The notes under the pieces were generated by a model, which made no database searches, was not told the origin of the DNA, and was given only the letters and a program-made list of their open reading frames with translations. From assembly GCF_022348185.1 (NCBI RefSeq), contig NZ_JAKRFD010000004.1:186001-250000 (forward strand): DNA of 64,000 nt, read 5' to 3'. The position numbers and the translations under genes were made by a program. This DNA is from Epibacterium sp. Ofav1-8. Lineage in GTDB: Bacteria > Pseudomonadota > Alphaproteobacteria > Rhodobacterales > Rhodobacteraceae. Each line of letters begins with the position of its first letter. The stretch's first letter is position 1. Below are positions 35,463 through 43,870 of this stretch, piece by piece.

Positions 35463-36395
35463 TTATGGCAGGATGCAGAGCAGTTCGTAGATCAGATTGG
35501 CCGCCACCAATGCGGTATTGCCCGACGGGTCATAGGGCGGCGACACTTCCACCAGATCGCAGCCCACCACATTCAGCCCCTTGAAGGCCCGGATCAGTTC
35601 CAGCGCCTGCATGGTGGTCAGCCCGCCGATTTCCGGCGTGCCGGTGCCCGGCGCAAAGGCCGGATCAAGGCTGTCGATATCATAGGAAATATAGACCGGA
35701 CGCGCGCCAATATCGCGGCGAATTTCCGCGCCCATATTGTGCAACGATCGGTTCCACAGCTCGGACGCCAGGAAATGCTGAAAGCCCCAGCCCTGTGGTT
35801 CCTTGAAATCATCCGGCCCATAGCCGGTGCCCCGCAGACCGATCTGATAGACCTTGTCGGCCTCCAGAAGCCCCTCCTCATAGGCGCGGCGGAACACCGT
35901 GCCATGGGTTTCCTTCTCGCCGAACATCTCGTCATTGACGTCTGCGTGGGCATCCACATGGATCACCGCGACGGGGCCGTGTTTGCGCGCAATCGCCCGC
36001 AGGATCGGCAGGGTGATCGAATGATCTCCCCCCATCGCCAGCGGCATCACCCCGGAGGCAAGGATCGCATCATAGCTGTCCTCGATGATGCGCAAGGAGT
36101 CCGCAAGGTTGAACGTGTTGATCGCCAGATCGCCAATATCGGCGATATTGAGGGTCTCAAACGGTGCCGCGCCCGTGGTCATATTATAGGGGCGGATCAT
36201 CGCGCTCTCGGCGCGGATCTGTTTGGGGCCAAACCGGGTGCCGGACCGCCAGGATGTGCCAATATCCATTGGCACGCCCAGAATGGCCACATCCAGCCCC
36301 TCCAGCGAGGTGGCCTGCGGCAGTCGCATAAACGTCCCCGGCCCGGAAAACCGTGCCAGATCATTGCCGCTGATGGGTTGATTGAACTCGCTCAT
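35463..36395 (-). CDS. Ureohydrolase (guanidinobutyrase / agmatinase family)
   Basis: A 310-residue binuclear manganese ureohydrolase. Metal motifs are GGDHSIT, VDAHADV and SYDIDSLDPAFAPGTGTPE. The N-terminus NQPISGNDLARFSG..TFMRLP resembles guanidinobutyrase/guanidinopropionase proteins of pseudomonads more than classical agmatinase, so a guanidino-acid substrate is likely (inference). It overlaps the end of a second ureohydrolase gene by 4 nt. Confidence 0.87.
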   Translation of the reverse strand: MSEFNQPISGNDLARFSGPGTFMRLPQATSLEGLDVAILGVPMDIGTSWRSGTRFGPKQIRAESAMIRPYNMTTGAAPFETLNIADIGDLAINTFNLADSLRIIEDSYDAILASGVMPLAMGGDHSITLPILRAIARKHGPVAVIHVDAHADVNDEMFGEKETHGTVFRRAYEEGLLEADKVYQIGLRGTGYGPDDFKEPQGWGFQHFLASELWNRSLHNMGAEIRRDIGARPVYISYDIDSLDPAFAPGTGTPEIGGLTTMQALELIRAFKGLNVVGCDLVEVSPPYDPSGNTALVAANLIYELLCILP

Positions 36396-37357
36396 CGTCC
36401 TGTCATCCTCCAGCCCAGAAGGCAGATAATACTCATGGCCACATGGGCGCCCGCAATGGCGGTGGCGCCGGTGGTATCAAAGGGCGGAGAGACCTCGACG
36501 ATATCGCCGCCCACAATGTTGATGCCGCGCAGGCCCTTCAGGATCGCCTCTGCCTGCGCCGTGGTCAGACCGCCCCAGACCGGCGTGCCGGTGCCCGGCG
36601 CATAGGCCGGATCAAGACAGTCGATGTCAAAGGTCAGATAGACCGGCCGGTCGCCCAGAACCTCGCGGATGCGGCGCGCGGTCTCGACAGGGCCAATCTC
36701 ATGCACGGTGGGCGCGTCGATGGTCGGCACGCCAAGATTGTCCTCATTGGTGGTGCGAATGCCCACCTGCACCGAGGTCGCGGGATCAATGATGCCGGAT
36801 TTCACCGCCTTGTAGAACATGGTGCCATGATCGACGCGGCTGAAATCATCATCGGCCCAAGTGTCGCTGTGGGCATCGAAATGCAGCAGCGAGATCGGCC
36901 CGTATTTCTCGGCATAGGCCTTGAGGATCGGAAAGCTGACGTAGTGATCGCCGCCAATCGCTACCGAAGCGGTCTCGGTCGCCAGAATGCCCCGGATATG
37001 ATCCGTCAGCGTGTCGGGAAAGGCCGGAACATTGGCATAATCAAATGCCAGATCGCCATAATCCACAATCGCGAGTTCGCTTGCAGGGCAAATGTCCCAC
37101 CCATACGGCGCATCCGGACTTTGCAAGGCAGAGGCTTCACGCACCGCACGCGGCCCAAGCCGGGTGCCGGGGCGGTTAGTCACCGCCTGATCAAAGGGGA
37201 TCCCCGTGACCGCGATATCCGCATGGGTCAGATCCTTGCTGTAGCGCCGTCGCAGAAACGATGTTGCCCCGCCAAAGGTATTCTCAAAGCTGAGACCCTT
37301 AAGATCCTCGCGGGTAAAGGCTTGATCGACCTGTGTTTTTGCGTCTTCCAGCGCCAT
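36392..37357 (-). CDS. Agmatinase-family ureohydrolase
   Basis: A 321-residue ureohydrolase with GGDHYVSFP, HFDAHSDTWAD and TFDIDCLDPAYAPGTGTPVWGG metal motifs. This version (HSDTWADDD loop, PVWGGL) is closer to agmatinase SpeB, which splits agmatine into putrescine and urea. It is followed with 4-nt overlap by another ureohydrolase and preceded by an M20 amidohydrolase on the same strand. The two paralogues are clearly divergent in sequence, so they are not a recent duplication and probably use different guanidino substrates. Confidence 0.87.
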   Translation of the reverse strand: MALEDAKTQVDQAFTREDLKGLSFENTFGGATSFLRRRYSKDLTHADIAVTGIPFDQAVTNRPGTRLGPRAVREASALQSPDAPYGWDICPASELAIVDYGDLAFDYANVPAFPDTLTDHIRGILATETASVAIGGDHYVSFPILKAYAEKYGPISLLHFDAHSDTWADDDFSRVDHGTMFYKAVKSGIIDPATSVQVGIRTTNEDNLGVPTIDAPTVHEIGPVETARRIREVLGDRPVYLTFDIDCLDPAYAPGTGTPVWGGLTTAQAEAILKGLRGINIVGGDIVEVSPPFDTTGATAIAGAHVAMSIICLLGWRMTGR

Positions 37358-37446
37358 GTCGGACTGCTCCCTGTTCTCGGGTTATGCTCACGTCCTAGCC
37401 AATGCAGGCGGGCTTGTCATCCGAAAGCCCGCCGCCGATCGCGATT

Positions 37447-38610
37447 TCACGCCAAAGGCTGTGCTTTCTCCACCAGACGGGCAAAGAACGACGCCCCGAC
37501 TGGAGAGATCTCATCGTTGAAATCATATTCCGGGTGATGCAGCCCGGCGGTATCGCCTTGACCAAGGAAAAGATAAGCCCCGGGACGGGCTTGCAGCATA
37601 TATGAGAAATCCTCCGCCCCCATCTCGCGGCCCGCATCCCCCTGCACATTGGCATCGCCAGAGATTTCGCGCGCAATATCGGTGGCAAAGGCTGCCTTTT
37701 CCGCATCATTGATGGTTGCCGGATACCCAACCGCATAATCAAGCTCTGCGTCCACACCGTAAGCCACCGCACAGCCCTTCACGATCTCATCAAAGCGCGC
37801 CATCACCATGCGCTGCACCTCCGGATTGAAGGTGCGCACCGTGCCGTTGATATAGGCGGTTTCGGGGATCACGTTGTCGACGGTGCCGGTGTGGATCTGA
37901 GTGACGGAAATCACCAGATCCTCGGTCGCATGATGGTTGCGGCTGACGATGGTCTGGATCGCTTGCGCCATGCCACAGGCCGCCATCACCGGATCACGGG
38001 TCTCATGCGGCATCGCGCCATGGCCGCCCAGCCCTTTGATGTTGATGGTAAACTCATCCACCGCCGCCATCAGCGCGCCCGGCGTGGTGACAAAATGGCC
38101 AACCGGCAACCCCGGCGCATTGTGCAGCGCGTAGACTTCCTTGATGTCAAAGCGCTCCATCACGCCTTCCTCGACCATGATCTGCGCGCCACCGATCACT
38201 TCCTCGGCGGGCTGGAACAACAGCGCCACCCGGCCTTTGAAATTGCGCGTCTCGGCCAGATATTTCGCCGCGCCGAGCAGCATCGTGGTGTGCCCGTCAT
38301 GGCCACAGGCATGCATTTTCCCCGGCTCCCGGGACTTATAGTCCAGATCGCGCACCTCAGTGATCGGCAGCGCGTCCATATCCGCGCGCAGGCCAAGGGT
38401 CGGCCCGTCGCCCTGACCCTTGATGATGGCCACAATCCCGTTCTGCGCGATCCCGCCGTGGATCTCATCAACGCCGAATGTCTCAAGGATCTCAGTCACA
38501 TATGCGGCGGTCTTTACGGTGTCCAATCCCAGTTCAGGGATCTGGTGAAGATGGCGCCGCCAGGTCTTCATGTCTTCGGCGTAATCGGCGATGCGGTTCA
38601 CGACCGGCAT
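37447..38610 (-). CDS. M20 family amidohydrolase (hippurate hydrolase-like)
   Basis: A 387-residue metallo-amidohydrolase. It has the family opening MKTWRRHLHQIPELG, the ADMDALPI segment, HACGHDGHTTMLLGAAKYL and FQPAEE metal and catalytic motifs, and the C-terminal GAEDFSYMLQARPG. Members hydrolyse N-acyl or aryl amino acids (HipO, AbgB, IAA-amino acid hydrolases). AGGAG lies 9 nt before the ATG at 38610. It leads into the two ureohydrolase genes with an 89-bp gap. The family long frame upstream of 38610 is antisense to mazG and not real. Confidence 0.9.
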   Translation of the reverse strand: MPVVNRIADYAEDMKTWRRHLHQIPELGLDTVKTAAYVTEILETFGVDEIHGGIAQNGIVAIIKGQGDGPTLGLRADMDALPITEVRDLDYKSREPGKMHACGHDGHTTMLLGAAKYLAETRNFKGRVALLFQPAEEVIGGAQIMVEEGVMERFDIKEVYALHNAPGLPVGHFVTTPGALMAAVDEFTINIKGLGGHGAMPHETRDPVMAACGMAQAIQTIVSRNHHATEDLVISVTQIHTGTVDNVIPETAYINGTVRTFNPEVQRMVMARFDEIVKGCAVAYGVDAELDYAVGYPATINDAEKAAFATDIAREISGDANVQGDAGREMGAEDFSYMLQARPGAYLFLGQGDTAGLHHPEYDFNDEISPVGASFFARLVEKAQPLA

Positions 38611-38673
38611 GGGGTGGACTCCTGTCAAATAGTCGGGATGATGCAGCAGAACACGAAATCCCGGGCAGGTGCA

Positions 38674-39492
38674 ATGAGCGACGACAGGTTGATCCACGAT
38701 GAAAATGCAGGCATCGAGCGGCTCTTGGAAATCATGCGTCGCCTGCGCGATCCCAAAACCGGCTGCCCGTGGGATATCGAACAAAGCTTTGCCACTATCG
38801 CGCCCTACACCATCGAAGAGGCCTATGAGGTCGCCGACGCCATTGAGCGCGAAAAATGGGACGAGTTGAAAGGCGAGTTGGGCGATCTTCTGTTCCAATC
38901 GGTCTTTCACGCGCAGATGGCCGAGGAAGCCGGGCATTTCACCTTTCAGGACGTGGTCACCACCATGTCCAACAAGATGGTCTCGCGCCATCCACATGTG
39001 TTTGGTGACGAGAGCCGCGATAAATCCGCCGACCAGCAAACGCAGGATTGGGAGACGATCAAGGCCGCCGAACGTGCCGCCAAGGCAGAGACTGGCGCGC
39101 TGGATGGTGTTGCTGTGGGGCTGCCTGCACTTTTGCGCGCTTACAAGCTGCAAAAGCGGGCCGCGCGGGTCGGGTTTGACTGGCCGTCCGCCCAGAACGT
39201 GCTGGCCAAGATCGCCGAAGAATCTGCCGAGTTGGTCGAAGCCCAAGAGAGCCTCACTCAGGATGAAGTCGAAGAAGAGTTTGGCGACCTTTTGTTCGTG
39301 ATGGCCAATCTGGGCCGTCATCTCGGCGTCGAGCCCGAAGCCGCCCTGCGCCGTACCAACGCCAAATTCACGCGCCGTTTCAAGGGCGTAGAGGCCAAAC
39401 TTGCGGCCCGCGGCAAGCGCGCGGAGGACAGTGATCTGGACGAAATGGATGCGCTTTGGAACGCGGTGAAGGCCGAGGAAAAAGCGCGATAG
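38674..39492 (+). CDS. mazG: Nucleoside triphosphate pyrophosphohydrolase MazG
   Basis: A 272-residue two-domain MazG. The N-terminal domain has DPKTGCPWDIEQSF and ELKGELGDLLFQSVFH; the C-terminal domain has KIAEESAELVEA and EEEFGDLLFVMANL. These EExx-ExxD helices bind magnesium. The enzyme removes non-canonical or excess NTPs. ATG 38674 gives the standard N-terminus; the gene is divergent from the M20 amidohydrolase. Confidence 0.93.
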   Translation: MSDDRLIHDENAGIERLLEIMRRLRDPKTGCPWDIEQSFATIAPYTIEEAYEVADAIEREKWDELKGELGDLLFQSVFHAQMAEEAGHFTFQDVVTTMSNKMVSRHPHVFGDESRDKSADQQTQDWETIKAAERAAKAETGALDGVAVGLPALLRAYKLQKRAARVGFDWPSAQNVLAKIAEESAELVEAQESLTQDEVEEEFGDLLFVMANLGRHLGVEPEAALRRTNAKFTRRFKGVEAKLAARGKRAEDSDLDEMDALWNAVKAEEKAR

Positions 39493-39516
39493 CCACGCGC
39501 GTCGTGCAGATCGCGG

Positions 39517-40398
39517 CTAGATCAAGGTGATCCCCGGCTCCTGTTGCAACCGCATCAGATCACGCTGGTAACGCATTGAAAACGAACGCAGCTCTCGGGT
39601 GGTGAATTCCGTCAGCCCAAGCGGCTCCGGGTCGTTCTTGCGGGCGTCGATCACCGCGCGCCGGTCCTTGCGCGACAGTTTGCCCCCCTTGCCGTAGATT
39701 TCCTGCAATTCAACAAGGGCCCGATCCGTGGCCGAGGTATTCAGAGACCGGCTCGGCGGTGTGAGCGCTGCATCCTCCAGTCCGGGGGCGAGCTGGCGCA
39801 GCAGATCCACACGCCCATGCCTGTCCTCATGGCGCGCCACCGCCAACCGCGACGGGTGCAAGATGTCGCGCACCTCGCGCAGCACCTCCACCCAGCCGCG
39901 ATCCATGGCCAGATAGGCGGCGGCGGCAGCCTCGAAATCCGTCTCCACCGTCTCCTCCATCCGTTTGCGAATGCAGGACCGAAAGAACGGCCCATAGTCC
40001 CGCACCACAAAGAGAACCGCCTGCACCGGCCCGTCCAGCGCCTGCCGCAGCGCGGTCAGCCGTTGTTCAGAGGCCGGATAAAAGGTGGCATTCTGGAAAT
40101 GCACCATGCTGCCCAGGATATTCTCCTCCGACAGCAGGATGTTGCTCTCCGCATCGGGCGCGATGTCCTCGGTCAGATGGCGCCGCGCCGCCTCGGCCAT
40201 TTTGGCAGCCTCCTTTGCGCCGTGCCGGGGCGCGGGCAGCCGCAACGCCAATTTCCCGGCGCGGATACCGTCCCGCGCCGGAAAGGCGACCGCATAGCCA
40301 TGCTGCTGCAAACTGGCCCTGTTTTCATGCAGACACAGCTGAAACGAACTGCTGCCCGTGCGATGGGCGCCAAGATGAAGGAAATACTGCCGGGCCAT
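39517..40398 (-). CDS. Sulfotransferase-like protein
   Basis: A 293-residue protein opening with LHLGAHRTGSSSFQLCL, the 5'-phosphosulfate-binding loop of sulfotransferase-type proteins. VLFVVRDYGPFFRS matches the later 3'-phosphate-binding region with its conserved Arg. The remainder is not diagnostic. In roseobacters such proteins often modify surface glycans or small molecules, but no glycan gene is near. It is convergent with mazG and divergent from the nucleoside hydrolase. Confidence 0.7.
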   Translation of the reverse strand: MARQYFLHLGAHRTGSSSFQLCLHENRASLQQHGYAVAFPARDGIRAGKLALRLPAPRHGAKEAAKMAEAARRHLTEDIAPDAESNILLSEENILGSMVHFQNATFYPASEQRLTALRQALDGPVQAVLFVVRDYGPFFRSCIRKRMEETVETDFEAAAAAYLAMDRGWVEVLREVRDILHPSRLAVARHEDRHGRVDLLRQLAPGLEDAALTPPSRSLNTSATDRALVELQEIYGKGGKLSRKDRRAVIDARKNDPEPLGLTEFTTRELRSFSMRYQRDLMRLQQEPGITLI

Positions 40399-40531
40399 GG
40401 TTTCCGTATTCTCGCGATTGTCGTGTCACTAGTATCAGGCGTTTTCCGGCTTGTCTGCCTCCTCCGCAGGTGGACAAATCCCACCCGGGCTGCGAGGGTC
40501 CACGCAACAAGCCGAGGAGCATCAACCGACC

Positions 40532-41473
40532 ATGTCCCCCCGCAAGATTATCATTGATACCGACCCCGGACAGGACGATGCGGTTGCCATCCTGCTGGCG
40601 CTTGGCTCTCCTGACGAGATTGACCTGCTGGGGATCACCACGGTGGCCGGAAACGTGCCGCTGGCGCTGACGCAAAAGAACGCCCGCATCACCTGCGAGG
40701 TGGCAGACCGGCCCGAGGTCAAGGTCTTTGCCGGCTGCGATGCGCCGCTGGAACGTGCGCTTGTCACGGCCGAGCACGTCCATGGCGGCACCGGTCTCGA
40801 TGGCCCCGACCTGTTTGAGCCCACCATGCCCTTGCAGGACCAGCATGGGGTCGACTTCATTATCGACACCCTGCGCGCCGAGCCCGCCGGAACCGTGACG
40901 CTCTGCCCGCTCGGGCCGCTGACGAATATTGGCGCGGCCTTTCGCAAGGCTCCGGATGTCATTGATCGGGTTCAGGAAATCGTCCTGATGGGGGGCGCCT
41001 ATTTCGAGGTTGGCAATATAACCCCCGCCGCCGAGTTCAACATCTACGTCGACCCCGAGGCGGCGCAGGAGGTTCTGGCCTCCGGTGTCAGGGTCACCAT
41101 GATGCCGCTCGATGTGACCCACAAGGCGCTGACCTCGCGCGCACGGGTTCAGGCCTTTCGCGACCTTGGCAGCCGCGTCGGCAGTTTCACTGCGGAGATG
41201 CTTGATTTCTTTGAACGGTTTGATGTTGAAAAATACGGCTCCGAAGGGGGGCCGCTGCATGACCCTTGCGTGATCGCCTATCTGATCCGGCCAGAGCTGT
41301 TCTCCGGTCGTCACATCAATGTCGAGGTTGAAACCTCCTCGGCTTTGACGCTTGGGATGACGGTTGCCGATTGGTGGGGCGTCACGGATCGCCCGGCCAA
41401 TGCGCTGTTCATCGGTGAGGTCGACGCAGATGGGTTCTTTGCCCTGCTGACCGAACGGCTGGGGCGGCTATGA
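40532..41473 (+). CDS. Inosine/uridine-preferring nucleoside hydrolase
   Basis: A 313-residue calcium-dependent N-ribohydrolase. It opens KIIIDTDPGQDDAVAILLAL with the family DTDxxxDD cluster, has MGGAYFEVGNITPAAEFNIYVDPEAA in the middle and HDPCVIAYLI (His-Asp) near the end. It releases the base from ribonucleosides in salvage or catabolism. GAGGAG lies upstream of the ATG. Its stop overlaps the start of a broken acetyltransferase gene. Confidence 0.93.
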   Translation: MSPRKIIIDTDPGQDDAVAILLALGSPDEIDLLGITTVAGNVPLALTQKNARITCEVADRPEVKVFAGCDAPLERALVTAEHVHGGTGLDGPDLFEPTMPLQDQHGVDFIIDTLRAEPAGTVTLCPLGPLTNIGAAFRKAPDVIDRVQEIVLMGGAYFEVGNITPAAEFNIYVDPEAAQEVLASGVRVTMMPLDVTHKALTSRARVQAFRDLGSRVGSFTAEMLDFFERFDVEKYGSEGGPLHDPCVIAYLIRPELFSGRHINVEVETSSALTLGMTVADWWGVTDRPANALFIGEVDADGFFALLTERLGRL

Positions 41474-41917
41474 GCGCCTCGCTGCATCTGGCCCGTCCCG
41501 AAGACCTGGAAAAGCTGCTGACGCTGGTCCAGGGGTTTCACGCCGAAGAGGGCATCGACAGCACGGATGAGCAGCGACGCGGCGCGCTGCTGCCGCTCCT
41601 TGAGGGGATCCCCTATGGGGCGATCTACCTGATCGGGCCGGTGCGCGCCGATCGGCTATATCATCGTGACCTTCACCTGGTCGGTGGAATTTGGCGGGCT
41701 TGACGGGATGATCGACGAATTCTTCATTCGCCCCGCCGTGCGCGGGCGCGGCATCGCCACCGAAGTGCTCTACGCCCTGCCCCGCACCCTCGCCGAGGCC
41801 GGCGTGCATGCGCTGCATCTGGAAGTCGACCGCGACAACGAAGCCGCCGTCAAACTGTATTCCCGCGCCCGGTTCGAGGCGCGCGAGCGCTACGTGCTGA
41901 TGAGCCGCAAGCTGTAG
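41470..41917 (+). pseudogene. GNAT acetyltransferase split by a frameshift
   Basis: Frame 1 from 41470 encodes a GNAT N-terminus (LHLARPEDLEKLLTLVQGFH, GIPYGAIYLIGPV), then runs into a stop at 41703 through the non-family tail RADRLYHRDLHL. The correct continuation, APIGYIIVTFTWSVEFGG, FFIRPAVRGRGIATEVL and LEVDRDNEAAVKLY, is in another frame to 41917. The shift lies in the CGCGC tract at 41643-41648; losing one CG pair from a CGCGCGCC tract (or gaining one base) explains it. Either the gene is broken or this is an assembly error. It is translationally coupled to the nucleoside hydrolase. Confidence 0.8.
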
Positions 41918-41936
41918 TCCGCGCGCCCGGCGCCGC

Positions 41937-42347
41937 TCAGTTGCCGGAAATCAGGCGCGTGCCGCTGGCAGAGGCGATCTGCTCATCCCCGACGGCGAAC
42001 AGGATCGAACAGGCCCCGTCGCAGGCGTGGCCCTGGGCCATGACGGTGGCCAGACGGACCCCCTGATCCTGCGCCACGGCCAGAATGCCCGCAATTCGCC
42101 TGGCTGCGGCCTCATCGCCGCCGCTCCCGGCCAACCAGATGGCGATCGGCGCATAACGCGGCTCTTCCAGCATGGCGGCTTCAAAATGATGCAGGAAAGC
42201 GCCGAAATCGACCGCGTTGATCTCGCCATCCAATCGCAGCCCGCCGGGAACCCGGCTCCAGCCTGCATTTGCCTGTGGTGCCTGCACAACCGCCGCGCCG
42301 ATCAGGCTTGCCATCAGCGCGGCTGACAGGCGGTTCACTCGAAACAT
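41937..42347 (-). CDS. Periplasmic ClpP/SppA-fold-like protein, short
   Basis: A 136-residue protein with a signal peptide (about 1-28, APQANA). The mature part resembles the ClpP-like periplasmic proteins (COG3904 type): APIAIWLAGSGGDEAAARRIAGIL, then VRLATVMAQGHACDGACSILFAVGDEQIAS, where the family usually has SPGG and CxSAC. The two cysteines are kept, but the serine of the CxSAC segment, equivalent to the ClpP nucleophile, is Gly. The protein ends early compared with the family. GGAGG precedes the ATG. Function unknown; a non-catalytic role is plausible. Confidence 0.6.
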   Translation of the reverse strand: MFRVNRLSAALMASLIGAAVVQAPQANAGWSRVPGGLRLDGEINAVDFGAFLHHFEAAMLEEPRYAPIAIWLAGSGGDEAAARRIAGILAVAQDQGVRLATVMAQGHACDGACSILFAVGDEQIASASGTRLISGN

Positions 42348-42481
42348 GACACACCTCCAAAAGGTTACGAGGTGTCGCAGTTCTTGATTTGCGACGTCGT
42401 CAAGCGTGTCATAAAGTCGTTACAAAAGATATATCACGGGGGACAGGCGCCCTGCCGCCCCGCAACCTGTGGCCGGATCGC

Positions 42482-43774
42482 CTAGATTTTCGGCAGCGGG
42501 AAAGGGGCATCAAATCCGCTGTCCATCAGGCTCTCCTCAAAGGGAAATTCGGACAAAAGCTCGATGCCGCTGTCGGTCACCAGCACCTGCTGTTCCAGCT
42601 TGACGCCTTCGCGACCGCCCTCCTCGCCGATGTAGCTTTCGACGCAGATGGTCATGCCGGCCTCGATCACCCCGTCATAGCCCGCATCCGGGAAATCGCC
42701 GTGGTGGTAGAGGTAGGGATACTCCCCCGTCATGCCGCAGCCATGCGAGGACAGGTAGTAGCGGTTGGCGTAGTATTTCGCCGGAATGTCCCAGGCGCGG
42801 TCTGCGTAGTCGCGAAAGCTCATGCCCGCCTTCAGGATGCCCATGTTGTGATAGACCTGCTCCACCGCCGTCTGGTAGAGCGCGCGCTGGGTGTCGGTCG
42901 GCTTGCCCGGACCGGCGTGGAACGTGCGCGAGAAATCGGAATAATAGCCGTGGCAGCCCACCACATCGGTGTCCAGCGCCACCAGTTCGTTCTCGCCGAT
43001 CACATGGTTGGCGGTCTCCTGGAACCAGGGATTGGTGCGCTCGCCCGCGTTCAGCAGCCGGGTCTCGCAATAATCGCCATTCTGCTCGATCACCGATTTG
43101 TGCAGCACCGACCAGAGTTCGTTCTCCGTCAGCCCCGGGCGCAGCGCATTGCGCAGTTTGTGCACCCCGACCTCGGTCGCCCGCAAGGAGGCGCGCACGC
43201 ATTTCATCTCCTCGTCGGATTTGATCGCGCGGGCCATCTCCACCGGCTCCTGCGCATCGACGATGGTAAAGCCTTCCTCCTTCATCGCAATGGCGGTGCC
43301 CGCATTCATCCGCTCCATGCCGACGATGGCGCCCTTGCCCACCAGAGACGCAATCAGATCACCCATTTCGCGGGCCCATTTGCGCTCCCGCTCGGCAATC
43401 TCCGGCCCCGCCGCCACAAAAGAGGCGGTCATCGCCGGGCGCACCTCGTCCACCGTCTCGTATCCATCTGCCAGATGCAGGCAGCCGGTGAATTCGAACA
43501 GGATCGTCTTGGCCTCGGTCACCAGCAGATAGCGCGAGGGGGCGTTGCGCATGGAAAACACCTGCATGTTGCGGGTGCCGGTGGCGTAGCGGATGTTGAT
43601 CGGATCCGACAGGATCACCGCGCCAACGCCGCGCTTTGCCATTTCCTTGCGCAGCTGCCCCAGCCGGTAAAGACGCACGGCCTTCAGGTCGATCCCCTCA
43701 CTCTCCGGTGCCCGGTCCAGGAGCGCAATACCGCTCAGGTCGCTGCGTTCTGCGTGCCAGTCGAAATTTGCCAT
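42482..43774 (-). CDS. M24-family protein closely related to DMSP lyase DddP
   Basis: A 430-residue pita-bread-fold protein. Metal ligands are Asp268, Asp270, Asp280, His344, Glu379 and Glu394. Segments DPINIRYATGTRNMQ, YCETRLLNAGERTNPWFQE and ALDTDVVG are strongly DddP-like. From memory the DddP ligands are Asp295, 297, 307, His371, Glu406, 421: the spacings are identical. The DddP catalytic Asp377 falls on Gly350 here (HGCGMTGEYP), so DMSP lyase activity is doubtful; a peptidase or another M24 reaction is possible. AAGGAT precedes the ATG. A LysR regulator is encoded divergently 97 bp away. Confidence 0.83.
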   Translation of the reverse strand: MANFDWHAERSDLSGIALLDRAPESEGIDLKAVRLYRLGQLRKEMAKRGVGAVILSDPINIRYATGTRNMQVFSMRNAPSRYLLVTEAKTILFEFTGCLHLADGYETVDEVRPAMTASFVAAGPEIAERERKWAREMGDLIASLVGKGAIVGMERMNAGTAIAMKEEGFTIVDAQEPVEMARAIKSDEEMKCVRASLRATEVGVHKLRNALRPGLTENELWSVLHKSVIEQNGDYCETRLLNAGERTNPWFQETANHVIGENELVALDTDVVGCHGYYSDFSRTFHAGPGKPTDTQRALYQTAVEQVYHNMGILKAGMSFRDYADRAWDIPAKYYANRYYLSSHGCGMTGEYPYLYHHGDFPDAGYDGVIEAGMTICVESYIGEEGGREGVKLEQQVLVTDSGIELLSEFPFEESLMDSGFDAPFPLPKI

Positions 43775-43870
43775 CGGGCAGATCCTTCTCAAGGTGCGTT
43801 TGCTTGGCGCCAGTCTGACGCAGCACGCGGGGCTTGTGAAATTCCAAATTCCCGGCCATTTTCCCAACCT

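Noticed and set aside
41470-41703. Separate 77-aa protein in front of a second GNAT-like gene
   Set aside because: The two pieces join into one standard GNAT protein if the frame is restored at the CG tract; the first piece alone ends in non-family sequence.
42482-43774. Calling the M24 protein DddP outright
   Set aside because: The position of the catalytic Asp is Gly, so the DMSP-lyase label would overstate the evidence.
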